Notes: generated by a model from the sequence alone, not told the origin. A stretch of DNA of 64,000 nt from JBMNCQ01 sp049366715 (GCA_049366715.1 JBMNCQ010000094.1:1-64000); one strand, 5' to 3'. Shown: positions 1-8,818, counted from the first letter of the stretch. A program made the numbers and translations.

Positions 1-342
1 GAGCACCACCCGACCCACAAGCTAATCCCGTAAGTACCGTCAGACCCAACAGCTAAACCCATAAGCACACCTGACCCACAACTTTAACCCCTGAGCACCA
101 CCCGACCCACAAACTAATCCCGTAAGAACCGTCAGACCCAACAGCTAAACCCATAAGTATACCTGTCCCACAACTTTAACCCCCGAGCACCACCCGACCC
201 ACAAGCTAATCCCGTAAGTACCGTCAGACCCAACAGCTAAACCCATAAGCACACCTGTCCCACAGCTTTAACCCCCGAGCACCACCTGACCCACAAGCTA
301 ATCCCATAAGAACCGTCAACTTTAACCCCCGAGCACCACCTA
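1..342. repeat. 92-bp higher-order tandem repeat array
   Basis: Three full 92-bp units (1-92, 93-184, 185-276) are followed by a 54-bp unit with an internal deletion (277-330) and a partial one that runs into the end of the next gene. Each unit is made of three diverged copies of about 30-31 bp, all variants of the pattern TAAGCACC..GACCCACAAGCTAA. The array is cut by the window edge, so its full length is unknown. The last copy overlaps the stop codon of the FemABX-type gene, whose 3' end resembles the repeat. No spacer/repeat alternation of a CRISPR kind is seen. Confidence 0.9.
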
Positions 343-1425
343 ACCCCCGAGCGCCCTCAGCTTCTTCTTAAAGGCAATCAGCCTGCGGATGCCTTTTTGA
401 TAAACAGGTTCTGCGGTATGCCAGAGCCGGTAATACAGGGACGAATAAATTAAATCAAACTCCCCCACAAATTCAGTATATTCACCATTAAATCCTTTTT
501 TAAATTTAAAAAGACCGTATAATGGATTTTCTTCGGTAAGATTCCCCGGAACCCCTCTGAAATCGTATAAGCTGCAATTATTTTCCTTGGCCCATTTAAT
601 CATTGTCCACTGTAAAAGATAATTAGGCATAACATTCCGATAAGAATTACCGGATGCACCGTAAATATACCAGGCTTTTTCGCCAAAAATAAAAGCAAAC
701 GTACCTGCTATGAATTTTCCTTCATATTCCGCCATGAATAACTTTGCGTAACCACGTTTCACCAGGTATTCCCACATATCTTCAAAATAGCCGTACGAGC
801 GGACCAAAAAATTATCCCTCTCGCAGGTTTCTAACAGTATCTTATAAAAATCCCCCAGTTCTTCTTTCCCGCATTGAGATTTGATTGTTACACCTTTTCT
901 CTCCGCTAACCTAATATTATACCTTGTCTTATTATGCATATTTGCTAAAAGAGTTTCTTCATCGGGAGTAATATCTAAACGAAAGACATATTTAGGCTGA
1001 ATTCCTTCAAATCTTTCCCCGGTTTCAGCGGATTTAAATCCCCTCGAGATTAATAAACCTCTAAACGCTTCATTTTCTGCGGAAACGTCAGGGTCCATTT
1101 TTAAGAAAATCGCTTTGTGCTGTTGCGCAAGTTTTTTGATTTCAGCTAAAATAAAATCAAAGACCTGTTCGTTTTCTATCTGGAAAACAGGACCCCGGGG
1201 AGCATAAAAAATCGCTTTCTTTAAACCAGGTATTATTCTTTTGAGTATTGAAACAGCAGCGACCGGTTTTCCCGCATCTTCAATGATCAGCCTTAAGGGC
1301 TGCCAACCGGTTTTAGCCTTTATTTCTCCCCATTCAAAGGACTGAAGGATATGACCTTTGGGAACTGAGGCAATAAAATCGTTAAAATAGTCCTTTTCCT
1401 TCTCTTGAATCAAACGAGCCTGCAT
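340..1425 (-). CDS. FemABX-family peptidoglycan aminoacyltransferase (GNAT-like)
   Basis: About 361 residues. The sequence has the two-lobed GNAT-like pattern of FemA/FemB/FemX proteins, including an N-terminal QSFEWGEIKAKTGW segment, a central DPDVSAENEAF stretch and a C-terminal YDFRGVPG motif typical of the family. Such enzymes add amino acids from aminoacyl-tRNA to the lipid II peptide at the inner membrane face; the residue added here cannot be told. I chose the ATG that follows AAAGGAG with a 7-nt gap; an upstream in-frame start would add 10 residues without a ribosome site. The gene stands alone, and its stop codon lies inside the tandem array. Confidence 0.8.
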   Translation of the reverse strand: MQARLIQEKEKDYFNDFIASVPKGHILQSFEWGEIKAKTGWQPLRLIIEDAGKPVAAVSILKRIIPGLKKAIFYAPRGPVFQIENEQVFDFILAEIKKLAQQHKAIFLKMDPDVSAENEAFRGLLISRGFKSAETGERFEGIQPKYVFRLDITPDEETLLANMHNKTRYNIRLAERKGVTIKSQCGKEELGDFYKILLETCERDNFLVRSYGYFEDMWEYLVKRGYAKLFMAEYEGKFIAGTFAFIFGEKAWYIYGASGNSYRNVMPNYLLQWTMIKWAKENNCSLYDFRGVPGNLTEENPLYGLFKFKKGFNGEYTEFVGEFDLIYSSLYYRLWHTAEPVYQKGIRRLIAFKKKLRALGG

Positions 1426-1471
1426 GGAATTCACTCCTTTATAACTTGAGGTCAAGCTTTTCTGTCGGTTA

Positions 1472-1643
1472 CCAGTGAGTAGTGACTGGGTGACTCGTAG
1501 TAAAGTTTATAGAGCATAGTTTATAGATTATGGTTTTCAGTTCTCAGTTCCCGGTTCTCAGACATCTGTTCTCAGTTGTTTTGGAATACAGAGCACAGAG
1601 AACAGAGAACAGAGCACAGAGCACAGAGCACAGAGCACAGAGC
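1472..1643. repeat. Heptad-repeat intergenic sequence, copy A
   Basis: This stretch is built of tandem 7-mers that change along its length: AGTGACT-like units, then TTTATAG / AGCATAG / TTTATAG, then GTTTTCA / GTTCTCA / GTTCCCG, and finally eight ACAGAGC/ACAGAGA units at 1588-1643. The core at 1499-1527 recurs with one mismatch at 8737-8764. Short ORFs that run through it are low-complexity artefacts. The rest of the 1426-1852 gap holds only the pyrG terminator. Confidence 0.85.
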
Positions 1644-1819
1644 AAGGGTACGGTTTATTCCTCTCACTGCAGCCACTCTAGTCACTGTAGCCACTTTACC
1701 TACTTTACCTCTTCTACCTCTACCTTTGCCTTTACCGCTAACAGACTTACGCACATTATTTCTACGAAATAATTGTGATTCCTCTATAGTCTCTCAATAA
1801 AACCCTTAATCTAAACTGC

Positions 1820-1848
1820 AAAACCCCGGGGTCCGAACCCCAGGGTTA
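1820..1848 (-). terminator. Terminator-like hairpin after pyrG
   Basis: ACCCTGGGGT (read on the minus strand) pairs with ACCCCGGGGT across a 4-nt loop, 5 nt past the pyrG stop. Only a short T run follows, so termination strength is uncertain. Confidence 0.6.
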
Positions 1849-1852
1849 ATCA

Positions 1853-3463
1853 TTAGCTATTCACATTATGGTATCTATAGGCTGCTCCGATAAAATCTTT
1901 AAATAACGGATGAGCTCTGTTCGGACGGGATTTGAATTCAGGATGAAATTGCGAAGCCACAAACCAAGGATGGTCCGCTAACTCAATAATCTCCACCAGA
2001 TTCTTTTCTTCGTATTTTCCGCTGACGATTAAACCCTTGGCTTCCATTGCGGCTTTATAGGAATTATTAAATTCGTAACGATGCCTGTGGCGTTCGGTTA
2101 TTTCCTGCCGGCGGTAAGCTTTAGAAGCCAGGGTGTTTTCCAGTAATACACACGGGTATTTCCCCAGACGCATCGTTCCGCCTTTATCCTCTATCTCCTT
2201 CTGTTCAGGAAGTATATCAATTACCGGATAATCCGTATCAGGATTAAATTCAGTACTATGGGCATCCTTAAATCCCAGTACATTACGGGAAAATTCTATT
2301 ACCGCTAACTGCATACCTAAACAAATACCCAGAAAAGGTATCTTTCTTTCCCTGGCATATTTGACGGCTGAAATTTTACCTTCTATTCCGCGATCGCCAA
2401 AACCTCCGGGCACCAGGACCCCGTCCGTACCGTTGAGATACTCGTCCACATTTTCATCACTCAGATCCCCGGAATATATCCAATCGATGTTAACCTTTAT
2501 TTGGTGGGCAATACCTGCATGGATCAGGGATTCGGCAACACTCATATAGGCATCCCGAAGCTCCACATATTTACCAACTAAAGCTATTCTTATTTGATCC
2601 TGCGGGTTCTTAATTTTATCCACGATAGATTTCCACTCTACCAGGTCGGTACCGTTACATTTTAAACCTAAACGTTCAATTACTATGTCATCCAGGCCTT
2701 CCTTTTCTAATACTAACGGTAGTTCATAGATCGTCTCGGCATCCACAGCCTGTATGACAGCCTCTTTATTAATATCACAAAACAGGGCAATTTTTTCTTC
2801 CATTTCCTTGGAAATAGGCCTTTCACTGCGACATACAATAGCATCGGGTTGAATACCAATGCTCCGTAATTCCTTCACGCTATGTTGAGTAGGCTTGGTT
2901 TTGGCCTCCCCGGCAGCCGATAAGTACGGTACTAAAGTCACATGGATGTACATGCAATTGTCCCTGCCGACATCACTCTTAATCTGGCGGATTGCTTCTA
3001 AAAAAGGCAATGACTCGATATCCCCGACAGTTCCACCTACTTCAGTAATGATCACATCGGCATCACAATTTTTCTCCAGCCAATAAACCTTTTCTTTAAT
3101 CTCATTGGTAATATGAGGTATTACCTGTACTGTGCCGCCTAAATAATCACCGCGACGCTCTTTTGTGATAACCGACCAATAAATCTGACCTGTTGTAATA
3201 TTACTAAATCTACTGACACTTTCATCCGTAAAACGTTCATAGTGTCCTAAATCAAGGTCAGTCTCGGCGCCATCATCAGTAACAAATACTTCCCCATGCT
3301 GATATGGACTCATCGTACCAGGATCAACATTAATATATGGATCAAATTTCTGAAGGGCAACCTTTACCCCTCTGCTTTTTAGTAAACGACCAAGGGAAGC
3401 AGCAGTTATTCCTTTCCCCAGGGAAGAAACAACTCCTCCAGTAATGAAAATGTATTTAGCCAA
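1853..3463 (-). CDS. pyrG: CTP synthase
   Basis: CTP synthase makes CTP from UTP, ATP and glutamine in the cytosol. The 536-residue length is normal. The N-terminal synthetase domain begins with the family signature KYIFITGGVVSSLGKG. The C-terminal class I glutamine amidotransferase domain has the nucleophile motif GICLGMQ and the His-Glu pair in SQFHPEFKSRP. The start codon is TTG, preceded by a purine-rich GGGGAGGGG. A strong promoter lies about 45 nt upstream. The short leader shows neither the G-run at the start nor the attenuator used for pyrG control in Bacillus subtilis. A hairpin follows the gene, so it is probably monocistronic. Confidence 0.97.
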   Translation of the reverse strand: MAKYIFITGGVVSSLGKGITAASLGRLLKSRGVKVALQKFDPYINVDPGTMSPYQHGEVFVTDDGAETDLDLGHYERFTDESVSRFSNITTGQIYWSVITKERRGDYLGGTVQVIPHITNEIKEKVYWLEKNCDADVIITEVGGTVGDIESLPFLEAIRQIKSDVGRDNCMYIHVTLVPYLSAAGEAKTKPTQHSVKELRSIGIQPDAIVCRSERPISKEMEEKIALFCDINKEAVIQAVDAETIYELPLVLEKEGLDDIVIERLGLKCNGTDLVEWKSIVDKIKNPQDQIRIALVGKYVELRDAYMSVAESLIHAGIAHQIKVNIDWIYSGDLSDENVDEYLNGTDGVLVPGGFGDRGIEGKISAVKYARERKIPFLGICLGMQLAVIEFSRNVLGFKDAHSTEFNPDTDYPVIDILPEQKEIEDKGGTMRLGKYPCVLLENTLASKAYRRQEITERHRHRYEFNNSYKAAMEAKGLIVSGKYEEKNLVEIIELADHPWFVASQFHPEFKSRPNRAHPLFKDFIGAAYRYHNVNS

Positions 3464-3506
3464 AGCCTATTCCCCTCCCCAAAACTCATTGCACAATTAC
3501 TTTACA

Positions 3507-3535
3507 ATTCTATCTTTATGAAAAAAGACTGTCAA
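3507..3535 (-). promoter_or_regulatory. SigA-type promoter of pyrG
   Basis: Reading the minus strand, TTGACA is followed by a 17-nt spacer and TAGAAT, about 45 nt before the TTG start of pyrG. This is one mismatch from consensus overall. Confidence 0.8.
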
Positions 3536-3644
3536 GACAAAATTAGTGAAACCCCGGAATATGTAAGTGAATCTACAATCAGCATCTGGGCCGGCCAATT
3601 TTTTAAGCTGCTCCCCTGATTGACATTTACCGGGATGCAGCTGC

Positions 3645-3821
3645 TTAACCGTAATTGGGCCTGATGTCTTTAAGCATTTTCTTCTTGCCAAGAACAGCGA
3701 AAGCGAGCAAATATCTTAAAGCATCCTCCAATCTTCCCATTCCTATGATACATCCTGAAATGTTGTATATAAGCCGGCGCGTCAGATAATATGCCCGTTC
3801 ATGAGCTGCTTTTCTAAATTT
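3645..3821 (-). pseudogene. Unrecognised 58-codon open stretch, possible gene remnant
   Basis: An open frame on the kamA/pyrG strand runs from a stop codon just past kamA to a TAA. It would encode about 58 residues with protein-like composition (for example RAYYLTRRLIYN, GMGRLEDALRYLLAFAVLG). There is no ATG, GTG or TTG at its beginning and no ribosome site; the first internal ATG is at codon 28. I do not recognise the family. It may be the 3' end of a decayed gene that once followed kamA. The remainder of the 3464-3826 gap shows nothing except the pyrG promoter. Confidence 0.3.
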
Positions 3822-3826
3822 TCACC

Positions 3827-5176
3827 TTAGAAATTTTCCCTGCGCTTTATCCTTCGTAATCCTTTGGGTTCCAGACTTATTTTATTGCCGCTTAACAGTT
3901 TTCCCAGACCATATTTATAGGCATCGGGCTCATCCTTACAATATTTACAGTCCTGACATTCACTATTCTTATCGACAGGTTCCGTATAGGCAGCAATTAC
4001 GCCTTCGTAATTACGCAGGATTACCATTTTGTCCGATTGGGAAATCAGATACTGCGGCATGACAGGAATTTTCCCCCCTCCGCCGGGTGCATCCACTACA
4101 TATGTGGGAACAGCATATCCGGAAGTATGTCCTCTAAGCAACTCGATAATTTCTATCCCCTTGGCAACGGAAGTTCTGAAATGTTCAATCCCTTGTGATA
4201 GATCACATTGATATAAATAATAGGGTTTTACCCGCATTTTCACCAATTCCCGGACTAAACGCTTCATAATATATATACAATCGTTAACACCTTTTAGGAG
4301 TACCGTCTGATTTCCTAAAGGTACTCCCGCATCCGCCAGCCTTTCACAAGCAGTGATACTGTCCTCAGTAATTTCCTGGGGATGATTAAAATGAGTATTC
4401 AGCCAGATCGGATGATATTTTTTCAGCATACCGGCAAATTCTTTCGTAACTCTTTGGGGTAAAACTACCGGTATCCTTGAGCCTAAACGGATAATTTCAA
4501 CATGAGGAATAGACCTGAGACTACCGATAATATATTCTAATCTGTCATCGCTTAGAGTCAAGCTGTCTCCACCGGATAATAATACGTCCCGGACTGATTT
4601 CGTTTTTTTTATGTACCCAATACATTTATCTATTTGGTTTTTAGGCATGGCTTGATCCGTACATCCGGCAAACCGCCTTCTCGTGCAGTGACGGCAATAC
4701 ATGGAACATTGATCTGTTACCAAGAGGAGAACACGGTCCGGATAACGATGGGTTAATCCCGGTACCGGTGAGTCCACTTCTTCCGCCAGGGGATCAAGCA
4801 TATCCGCTTCAGACTGCTCCCGCTCCGTGTAGAGGGGGATAGCCTGTTTTCTGATAGGGTCTCTGGCCCCCTTATCCGGATTCATCAATGAAGCATAATA
4901 GGGAGTAATCGCCATGGGTATCGTTTCCAAAGATTTCTTTATTCCCCCGGCTTCTTCTGCCGTTAATGGTAAAACTTTTTCCAGTTCCTCTAAAGTAGTA
5001 ATTCGATTCGCAATCTGCCATTTCCAATCATTCCATTGCTGCGGAGTAATATCCCTATACAATGGAATATCATTATAGTGTACCAAAGTCAACACCCCAT
5101 ATAATACTTTTACTTTTAGTTTGTGCTCCAGGGAAAATACTATTCTTTGAAATACCTGACTCCCCGGCGGCTTCAA
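3827..5176 (-). CDS. kamA: Lysine 2,3-aminomutase (radical SAM, PLP)
   Basis: Converts L-lysine to L-beta-lysine. The radical-SAM cluster motif CSMYCRHC is followed by TRRRF. Two family aspartates that bind the lysine side-chain amine are present in YQCDLSQG and VVDAPGGGGKIP, and the latter segment supplies the PLP lysine. Both aspartates point to lysine rather than glutamate as substrate. A C-terminal CxxCxxC (CQDCKYC) is also present. The start is unclear: the furthest upstream TTG has no ribosome site, and comparison with known enzymes suggests translation begins near the TTG at 5086, about 30 codons later. In lysine fermentation or osmolyte synthesis this gene usually has partners (kamDE or ablB); none is seen here. 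Confidence 0.9.
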   Translation of the reverse strand: MKPPGSQVFQRIVFSLEHKLKVKVLYGVLTLVHYNDIPLYRDITPQQWNDWKWQIANRITTLEELEKVLPLTAEEAGGIKKSLETIPMAITPYYASLMNPDKGARDPIRKQAIPLYTEREQSEADMLDPLAEEVDSPVPGLTHRYPDRVLLLVTDQCSMYCRHCTRRRFAGCTDQAMPKNQIDKCIGYIKKTKSVRDVLLSGGDSLTLSDDRLEYIIGSLRSIPHVEIIRLGSRIPVVLPQRVTKEFAGMLKKYHPIWLNTHFNHPQEITEDSITACERLADAGVPLGNQTVLLKGVNDCIYIMKRLVRELVKMRVKPYYLYQCDLSQGIEHFRTSVAKGIEIIELLRGHTSGYAVPTYVVDAPGGGGKIPVMPQYLISQSDKMVILRNYEGVIAAYTEPVDKNSECQDCKYCKDEPDAYKYGLGKLLSGNKISLEPKGLRRIKRRENF

Positions 5177-5297
5177 CGAACAATAAATAATCCGCTCTTA
5201 ATTAAAAATACAAGTAACTGTAAAAAAGTGTTTATTTCGACACAAATTAATATTATGATTGATAATATAACCCGATATTTTAAATCAGGAGGGTATT

Positions 5298-6146
5298 ATG
5301 ATTACCAAAGAATTGGCGCAAATGATTTTTAATAAGGTTCATGGAGCAATTCCCTATCCGATAATTATCTGCGGGGAAGGCGGAGAGATCTATGCAGCTT
5401 CCGTAAAGGAAAGAATCGGTAATATTCACGAAAGAGCAAAGAGTATCTTAGATGATATGGCGGATGAAGTGATCATCACTGAAGAAATGCAGGAAGAATA
5501 CAAGCTGCAGGGTAAAGATATCCGCATGGGTGTTAATATCCCGATTATTGTACATACGGAAAAAATCGGCACCATAGGTATAAGCGGTGATCCTGCCCTG
5601 GTAAAGCCGTACGCCGATATGCTGAAATTTATGTTAGAGCTTGTTTATGAAGAAATAAAGGTCCGGGAAAATATCATCAGAATAAATCAGGAAGTAACTG
5701 AAAGTGTCGCAGATTTGGCAGCTACTTCCCAGGAACTATACGCAAGCTCGGAAGCTATCGCCGATTCAAACGAAACCAGTAATTCTATTGTTGAAGAAGT
5801 AAACGGGATTCAAACTGAGGTTAAAAACAATCTAACGCTAATAGATAAGATAGCAAAACAAACAAATTTAATATCCTTAAATGCCGCTATCGAATCGGCG
5901 CGGGCCGGTGAACACGGCCGGGGTTTTTCGGTAGTTGCAAATGAAATCAAAAAATTATCCAATAATACTTCATCGTATTCCCAGAAAATCACTGAATTAA
6001 ATCATAATTTTGCGGAAAGATTTCAGGACATTTTGAAGATTATCGAGAATAACAATACCGCATCTCTTAACCAGAAAGAATCCTTAAAATTTTTAACGGA
6101 AAAAATCGAGAGAATAAAAATCTCCATAGAAAATTTAATAAATTAA
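5298..6146 (+). CDS. Soluble sugar-diacid-recognition / MCP-signalling protein
   Basis: 282 residues with no membrane segment. Residues ~5-125 match the putative sugar diacid recognition domain found in CdaR regulators. Residues ~150-240 carry the tip of a methyl-accepting chemotaxis signalling hairpin, with TNLISLNAAIESARAGEHG followed by RGFSVVANEIKKL. The hairpin is short compared with full receptors. The likely role is a cytosolic sensor that signals to CheA/CheW or a similar partner; the ligand is unknown. The start is set by AGGAGG, 4 nt before ATG. A weak promoter-like TCGACA..GATAAT lies at 5237-5266. It is divergent from kamA. Confidence 0.75.
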   Translation: MITKELAQMIFNKVHGAIPYPIIICGEGGEIYAASVKERIGNIHERAKSILDDMADEVIITEEMQEEYKLQGKDIRMGVNIPIIVHTEKIGTIGISGDPALVKPYADMLKFMLELVYEEIKVRENIIRINQEVTESVADLAATSQELYASSEAIADSNETSNSIVEEVNGIQTEVKNNLTLIDKIAKQTNLISLNAAIESARAGEHGRGFSVVANEIKKLSNNTSSYSQKITELNHNFAERFQDILKIIENNNTASLNQKESLKFLTEKIERIKISIENLIN

Positions 6147-6147
6147 A

Positions 6148-6175
6148 AAATACTCGCCGACGGCGAGTATTTTCG
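6148..6175 (+). terminator. Rho-independent terminator
   Basis: A perfect stem ATACTCGCC / GGCGAGTAT with a 3-nt loop is followed by TTTTC, directly after the stop codon of the chemoreceptor-like gene. Confidence 0.85.
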
Positions 6176-6264
6176 TTACCGGTTCCTAGCGCCCCGGCTG
6201 CACACCAACAAGGTAATCCCTGTTATTAATGGGATTTACGCAGGGCCGATATACAGGCCTTTTT

Positions 6265-7941
6265 CTACATGCGTTCAGGGGCAGTAACACCTAGCAGCAT
6301 CAGCACATTTCGCAAGGTAATCCTTGTGGCATTCACTAAAACCAGCCGGGCATTTTGCAGTTCCTTATCCTCGGATAAAACCCTGCAGTTGTTATAAAAA
6401 GTATGAAAATTACCGGCCAGATCATGACCATAACGGGCTATTCTATGTGGTTCCAGTGCTTTAGCCCCCTGAGCAATTTCATCAGGCAAATCGGCTATTT
6501 TACGGATTAATTCTAATTCGGCAGGTTCCTTCAACAACTCAAGGTTAATATTTTTCCCTTGGGGAAGATCTGTGCCGACAGCTTTTAAAATACTGCAGAT
6601 TCTGGCATGGGCATATTGAACGTAATAAACCGGGTTTTCGGAAGACTCCTGTTTAGCCAGATCCATATCAAAATCCAGGTGACTGTCGGGACTCCGCATA
6701 ACAAAGAAATAACGGGCCGCATCCTTGCCTACTTCTTCCACTAATTCTGATAAAGTAATATATTTACCTGTCCGCTTAGACATCCTCACAATTTCACCGC
6801 CGCGGAACAATCTTACCAATTGCATCAGCATTACGGTTAAATGATCGGGATTATATCCAACAGCTTCAACGGCGCCTTTCATCCTGGCTACATGACCATG
6901 ATGGTCGGCACCCCAGATATTAATTACCCAATCAAAACCCCGGTCAAATTTGTTTTTATGATAAGCAATATCTGCCGCAAAATAAGTTGGTGTTCCATTA
7001 GAGCGTACAACCACCTCGTCTTTATCGTCTGATCCAAATTTACTGGACCGGAACCATAAAGCCCCCTCTTGTTCGTAAATCAAGTCTTTTTCCTGTAAAA
7101 GCTTGATCACCTCGGCAATGGCTCCTGATTTATGTAGTTCCGTTTCACTAAACCAAATATCGTATTCGACTCCGAACTCCAGTAAGGCTTTGCGGATCGC
7201 AGAGATTTTTTCAGCCAGTGCGGTATCAATAAGTTTCTTCCGTCTTTCATCCTGATCCAAATCTAAATACTCTTCCCCAACTTCTCCGATAATCTTTTTT
7301 ACAGTATCAATGATGTCCTGACCATGATATCCTTCTTCAGGGAAAGGAAAGTCATGACCTAACTCCTGATAATACCTGGCCTCCAAGGATTTGCCGAAAT
7401 TCTCTATTTGATTGCCGGCATCATTGATATAAAATTCTTTCGTAACATCATATCCCGCTGCTGATAAAAGATTAGCCAGGGTATCACCTAAGGCAGCCCC
7501 CCGGGCATTTCCCATATGCAGTAATCCTGTAGGATTGGCACTTACAAACTCAACCTGAACCTTTAATCCGGCACCCACATTGCTGGACCCGTATTTATGA
7601 TCTTCTTCCTCAACAATCGGCAATACCTGATACATCCAATCCGTACTCAGATAAAAATTTATAAATCCGGGCCCGGCAATATCAATTTTCTCTACCCAGG
7701 TCGTTTCTTTATTAAAATTCTCAACGATAAGCTGAGCAATTTGTCTTGGATTCATTTTCGCCTCTTTGGCCAAGAGCATCGCAATATTCGCGGCGAAATC
7801 CCCGTGATTTTTTTCCCGGGGGACCTCGATTATAAAATTAGGCAGCCCGGTATATGCAATTTTACCCTCATTTTTGTTAGCCTCCAAAGATGCGATAAGC
7901 TGACTTCTAATATTACTTTTCACTTTCTCGATAATACTCAT
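6265..7941 (-). CDS. argS: Arginyl-tRNA synthetase
   Basis: Class I synthetase that charges tRNA-Arg. 558 residues is a usual length. The HIGH signature appears as HMGNARGAALGD at ~residue 130, and the KMSKS equivalent as RMSKRTGKYITL at ~residue 385. The N-terminal additional domain is present, and the C-terminus has the DALR anticodon-binding helices ending in LMLLGVTAPERM, typical of ArgS. ATG follows a GGAATGGGG ribosome site. No T-box leader is seen in the 360 bases upstream, so regulation by uncharged tRNA is not supported. Confidence 0.97.
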   Translation of the reverse strand: MSIIEKVKSNIRSQLIASLEANKNEGKIAYTGLPNFIIEVPREKNHGDFAANIAMLLAKEAKMNPRQIAQLIVENFNKETTWVEKIDIAGPGFINFYLSTDWMYQVLPIVEEEDHKYGSSNVGAGLKVQVEFVSANPTGLLHMGNARGAALGDTLANLLSAAGYDVTKEFYINDAGNQIENFGKSLEARYYQELGHDFPFPEEGYHGQDIIDTVKKIIGEVGEEYLDLDQDERRKKLIDTALAEKISAIRKALLEFGVEYDIWFSETELHKSGAIAEVIKLLQEKDLIYEQEGALWFRSSKFGSDDKDEVVVRSNGTPTYFAADIAYHKNKFDRGFDWVINIWGADHHGHVARMKGAVEAVGYNPDHLTVMLMQLVRLFRGGEIVRMSKRTGKYITLSELVEEVGKDAARYFFVMRSPDSHLDFDMDLAKQESSENPVYYVQYAHARICSILKAVGTDLPQGKNINLELLKEPAELELIRKIADLPDEIAQGAKALEPHRIARYGHDLAGNFHTFYNNCRVLSEDKELQNARLVLVNATRITLRNVLMLLGVTAPERM

Positions 7942-7963
7942 TTTTATACCCCATTCCTTTTTT

Positions 7964-7991
7964 AGTTACTAGTAGCCGGCTACTAGTAACT
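7964..7991. repeat. 28-bp perfect palindrome (heptad family)
   Basis: AGTTACTAGTAGCC is followed directly by its exact reverse complement. Read as 7-mers (AGTTACT, AGTAGCC, GGCTACT, AGTAACT) it belongs with the heptad repeats at 1.5 and 8.7 kb. It lies just upstream of argS, whose ATG is at 7941. Apart from this and the inverted repeat at 8255, the 7942-8303 gap shows no gene. Confidence 0.8.
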
Positions 7992-8254
7992 AGTTAAGTT
8001 GCAGTTGCTAACTTTTTAATTTTCAATTCTCCCGGTTTTACTTAACATTTCCGGCCTTTATTCTTTTAGATTAATATTTAGCCTAATGCATGTCAACACC
8101 TATTACATCAAGAGTATTTTTATTTTCGCCGTAAATATAACATATTTATCCCCGCAGCGGGGAGAATAATTTAAAGATAGGTTAAACTTATATGCTTTAT
8201 TATATATGCTTCGAAGACCGCTGCTAACTATAATTACAGCAAACTATTGATATT

Positions 8255-8276
8255 ATTCCCGTAATTTTACGGGAAT
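8255..8276 (+). promoter_or_regulatory. Perfect inverted repeat before the 118-residue gene
   Basis: ATTCCCGTAA and TTACGGGAAT are separated by TT, ending 14 nt before the AAAGGAGG ribosome site of the next gene. It could be an operator or a transcript-stabilising hairpin; the sequence alone does not decide. Confidence 0.45.
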
Positions 8277-8303
8277 GATTAACAATTAAAGGAGGAACTA
8301 TCT

Positions 8304-8660
8304 ATGGCCTCAATCCTGGCGTATTTTGAGACAACCGCCACCGCTGCCAAAGTAAAAGAAATCCTTGAGAACAAAGGAGTTAAGACAATCCAGATCGATC
8401 GGATCAGTGAAGTTCCGGCACAAAACACAGGGGAATTTAACAATCCTCTTAATAAGGCCGCATCATTGGCCGCCTTAACAAATACCGGCGGAAATTACCT
8501 GCCCGGTGACGTCGGTCCGCTGCTCGGTGCTTCACCGGCCGGCAGCGGTTATGGCGGTGATCAGGTTGGCTCCAGGAATATCCTAATGACCATTGTAACT
8601 ACTGAGGATATGATTGCTGAATGTGTAGCTGTTATTAAGGAACATAAAGGGTATGTGTGA
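8304..8660 (+). CDS. Conserved-looking hypothetical protein, 118 residues
   Basis: I do not recognise this family. The N-terminal ~35 residues (ASILAYFETTATAAKVKEIL) and C-terminal ~30 residues (ILMTIVTTEDMIAECVAVI) each suggest a beta-alpha-beta half of a small ferredoxin-like fold. A Gly/Pro/Ala-rich loop containing YLPGDVGPLLG joins them. There is no signal peptide or membrane helix, so it is probably cytosolic. AAAGGAGG lies 8 nt before ATG, a strong site that supports real translation. It stands alone and is preceded by an inverted repeat and followed by heptad repeats. Confidence 0.7.
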   Translation: MASILAYFETTATAAKVKEILENKGVKTIQIDRISEVPAQNTGEFNNPLNKAASLAALTNTGGNYLPGDVGPLLGASPAGSGYGGDQVGSRNILMTIVTTEDMIAECVAVIKEHKGYV

Positions 8661-8670
8661 AGGAGATGTG

Positions 8671-8815
8671 GTTAGTGGTTAGTTGTTAGTGACTAGTGAC
8701 TAGTGACTGGTGACTGGTGATTGGTGATTGGTGATTAGTAAAGTTTATAGGGCATAGTTTATAGTTTATAGATGTAGTTCTCGGTTCTCGGTTTTCAGTT
8801 TTCAGTTGTTTTTGT
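8671..8815. repeat. Heptad-repeat intergenic sequence, copy B
   Basis: Tandem 7-mers: AGTGACT/GGTGACT/GGTGATT units, then TTTATAG / GGCATAG / TTTATAG / TTTATAG, then GTTCTCG / GTTCTCG / GTTTTCA / GTTTTCA / GTTGTTT. Order and sequence follow copy A at 1.5 kb on the same strand. The miniature element begins 3 nt further on, so this block flanks it. Confidence 0.85.
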
Positions 8816-8818
8816 TCT

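Noticed and set aside
1..342. Regular repeats at the left edge as a CRISPR array
   Set aside because: Units are contiguous and alike throughout; there are no unique spacers and no cas genes nearby.
1530..1800. Three ORFs of 60-80 codons on both strands
   Set aside because: They run through heptad repeats and low-complexity sequence, overlap each other, and lack ribosome sites.
3464..3506. G-addition attenuator control of pyrG
   Set aside because: The leader is short, starts without a GGGC-type run and has no terminator hairpin before the gene.
3497..3691. 64-codon ORF upstream of pyrG
   Set aside because: It overlaps the pyrG promoter, has no ribosome site and shows no protein-like pattern.
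3827..5176. kamA as glutamate 2,3-aminomutase
   Set aside because: Both aspartates that bind the lysine side-chain amine are present; the glutamate enzymes replace them.
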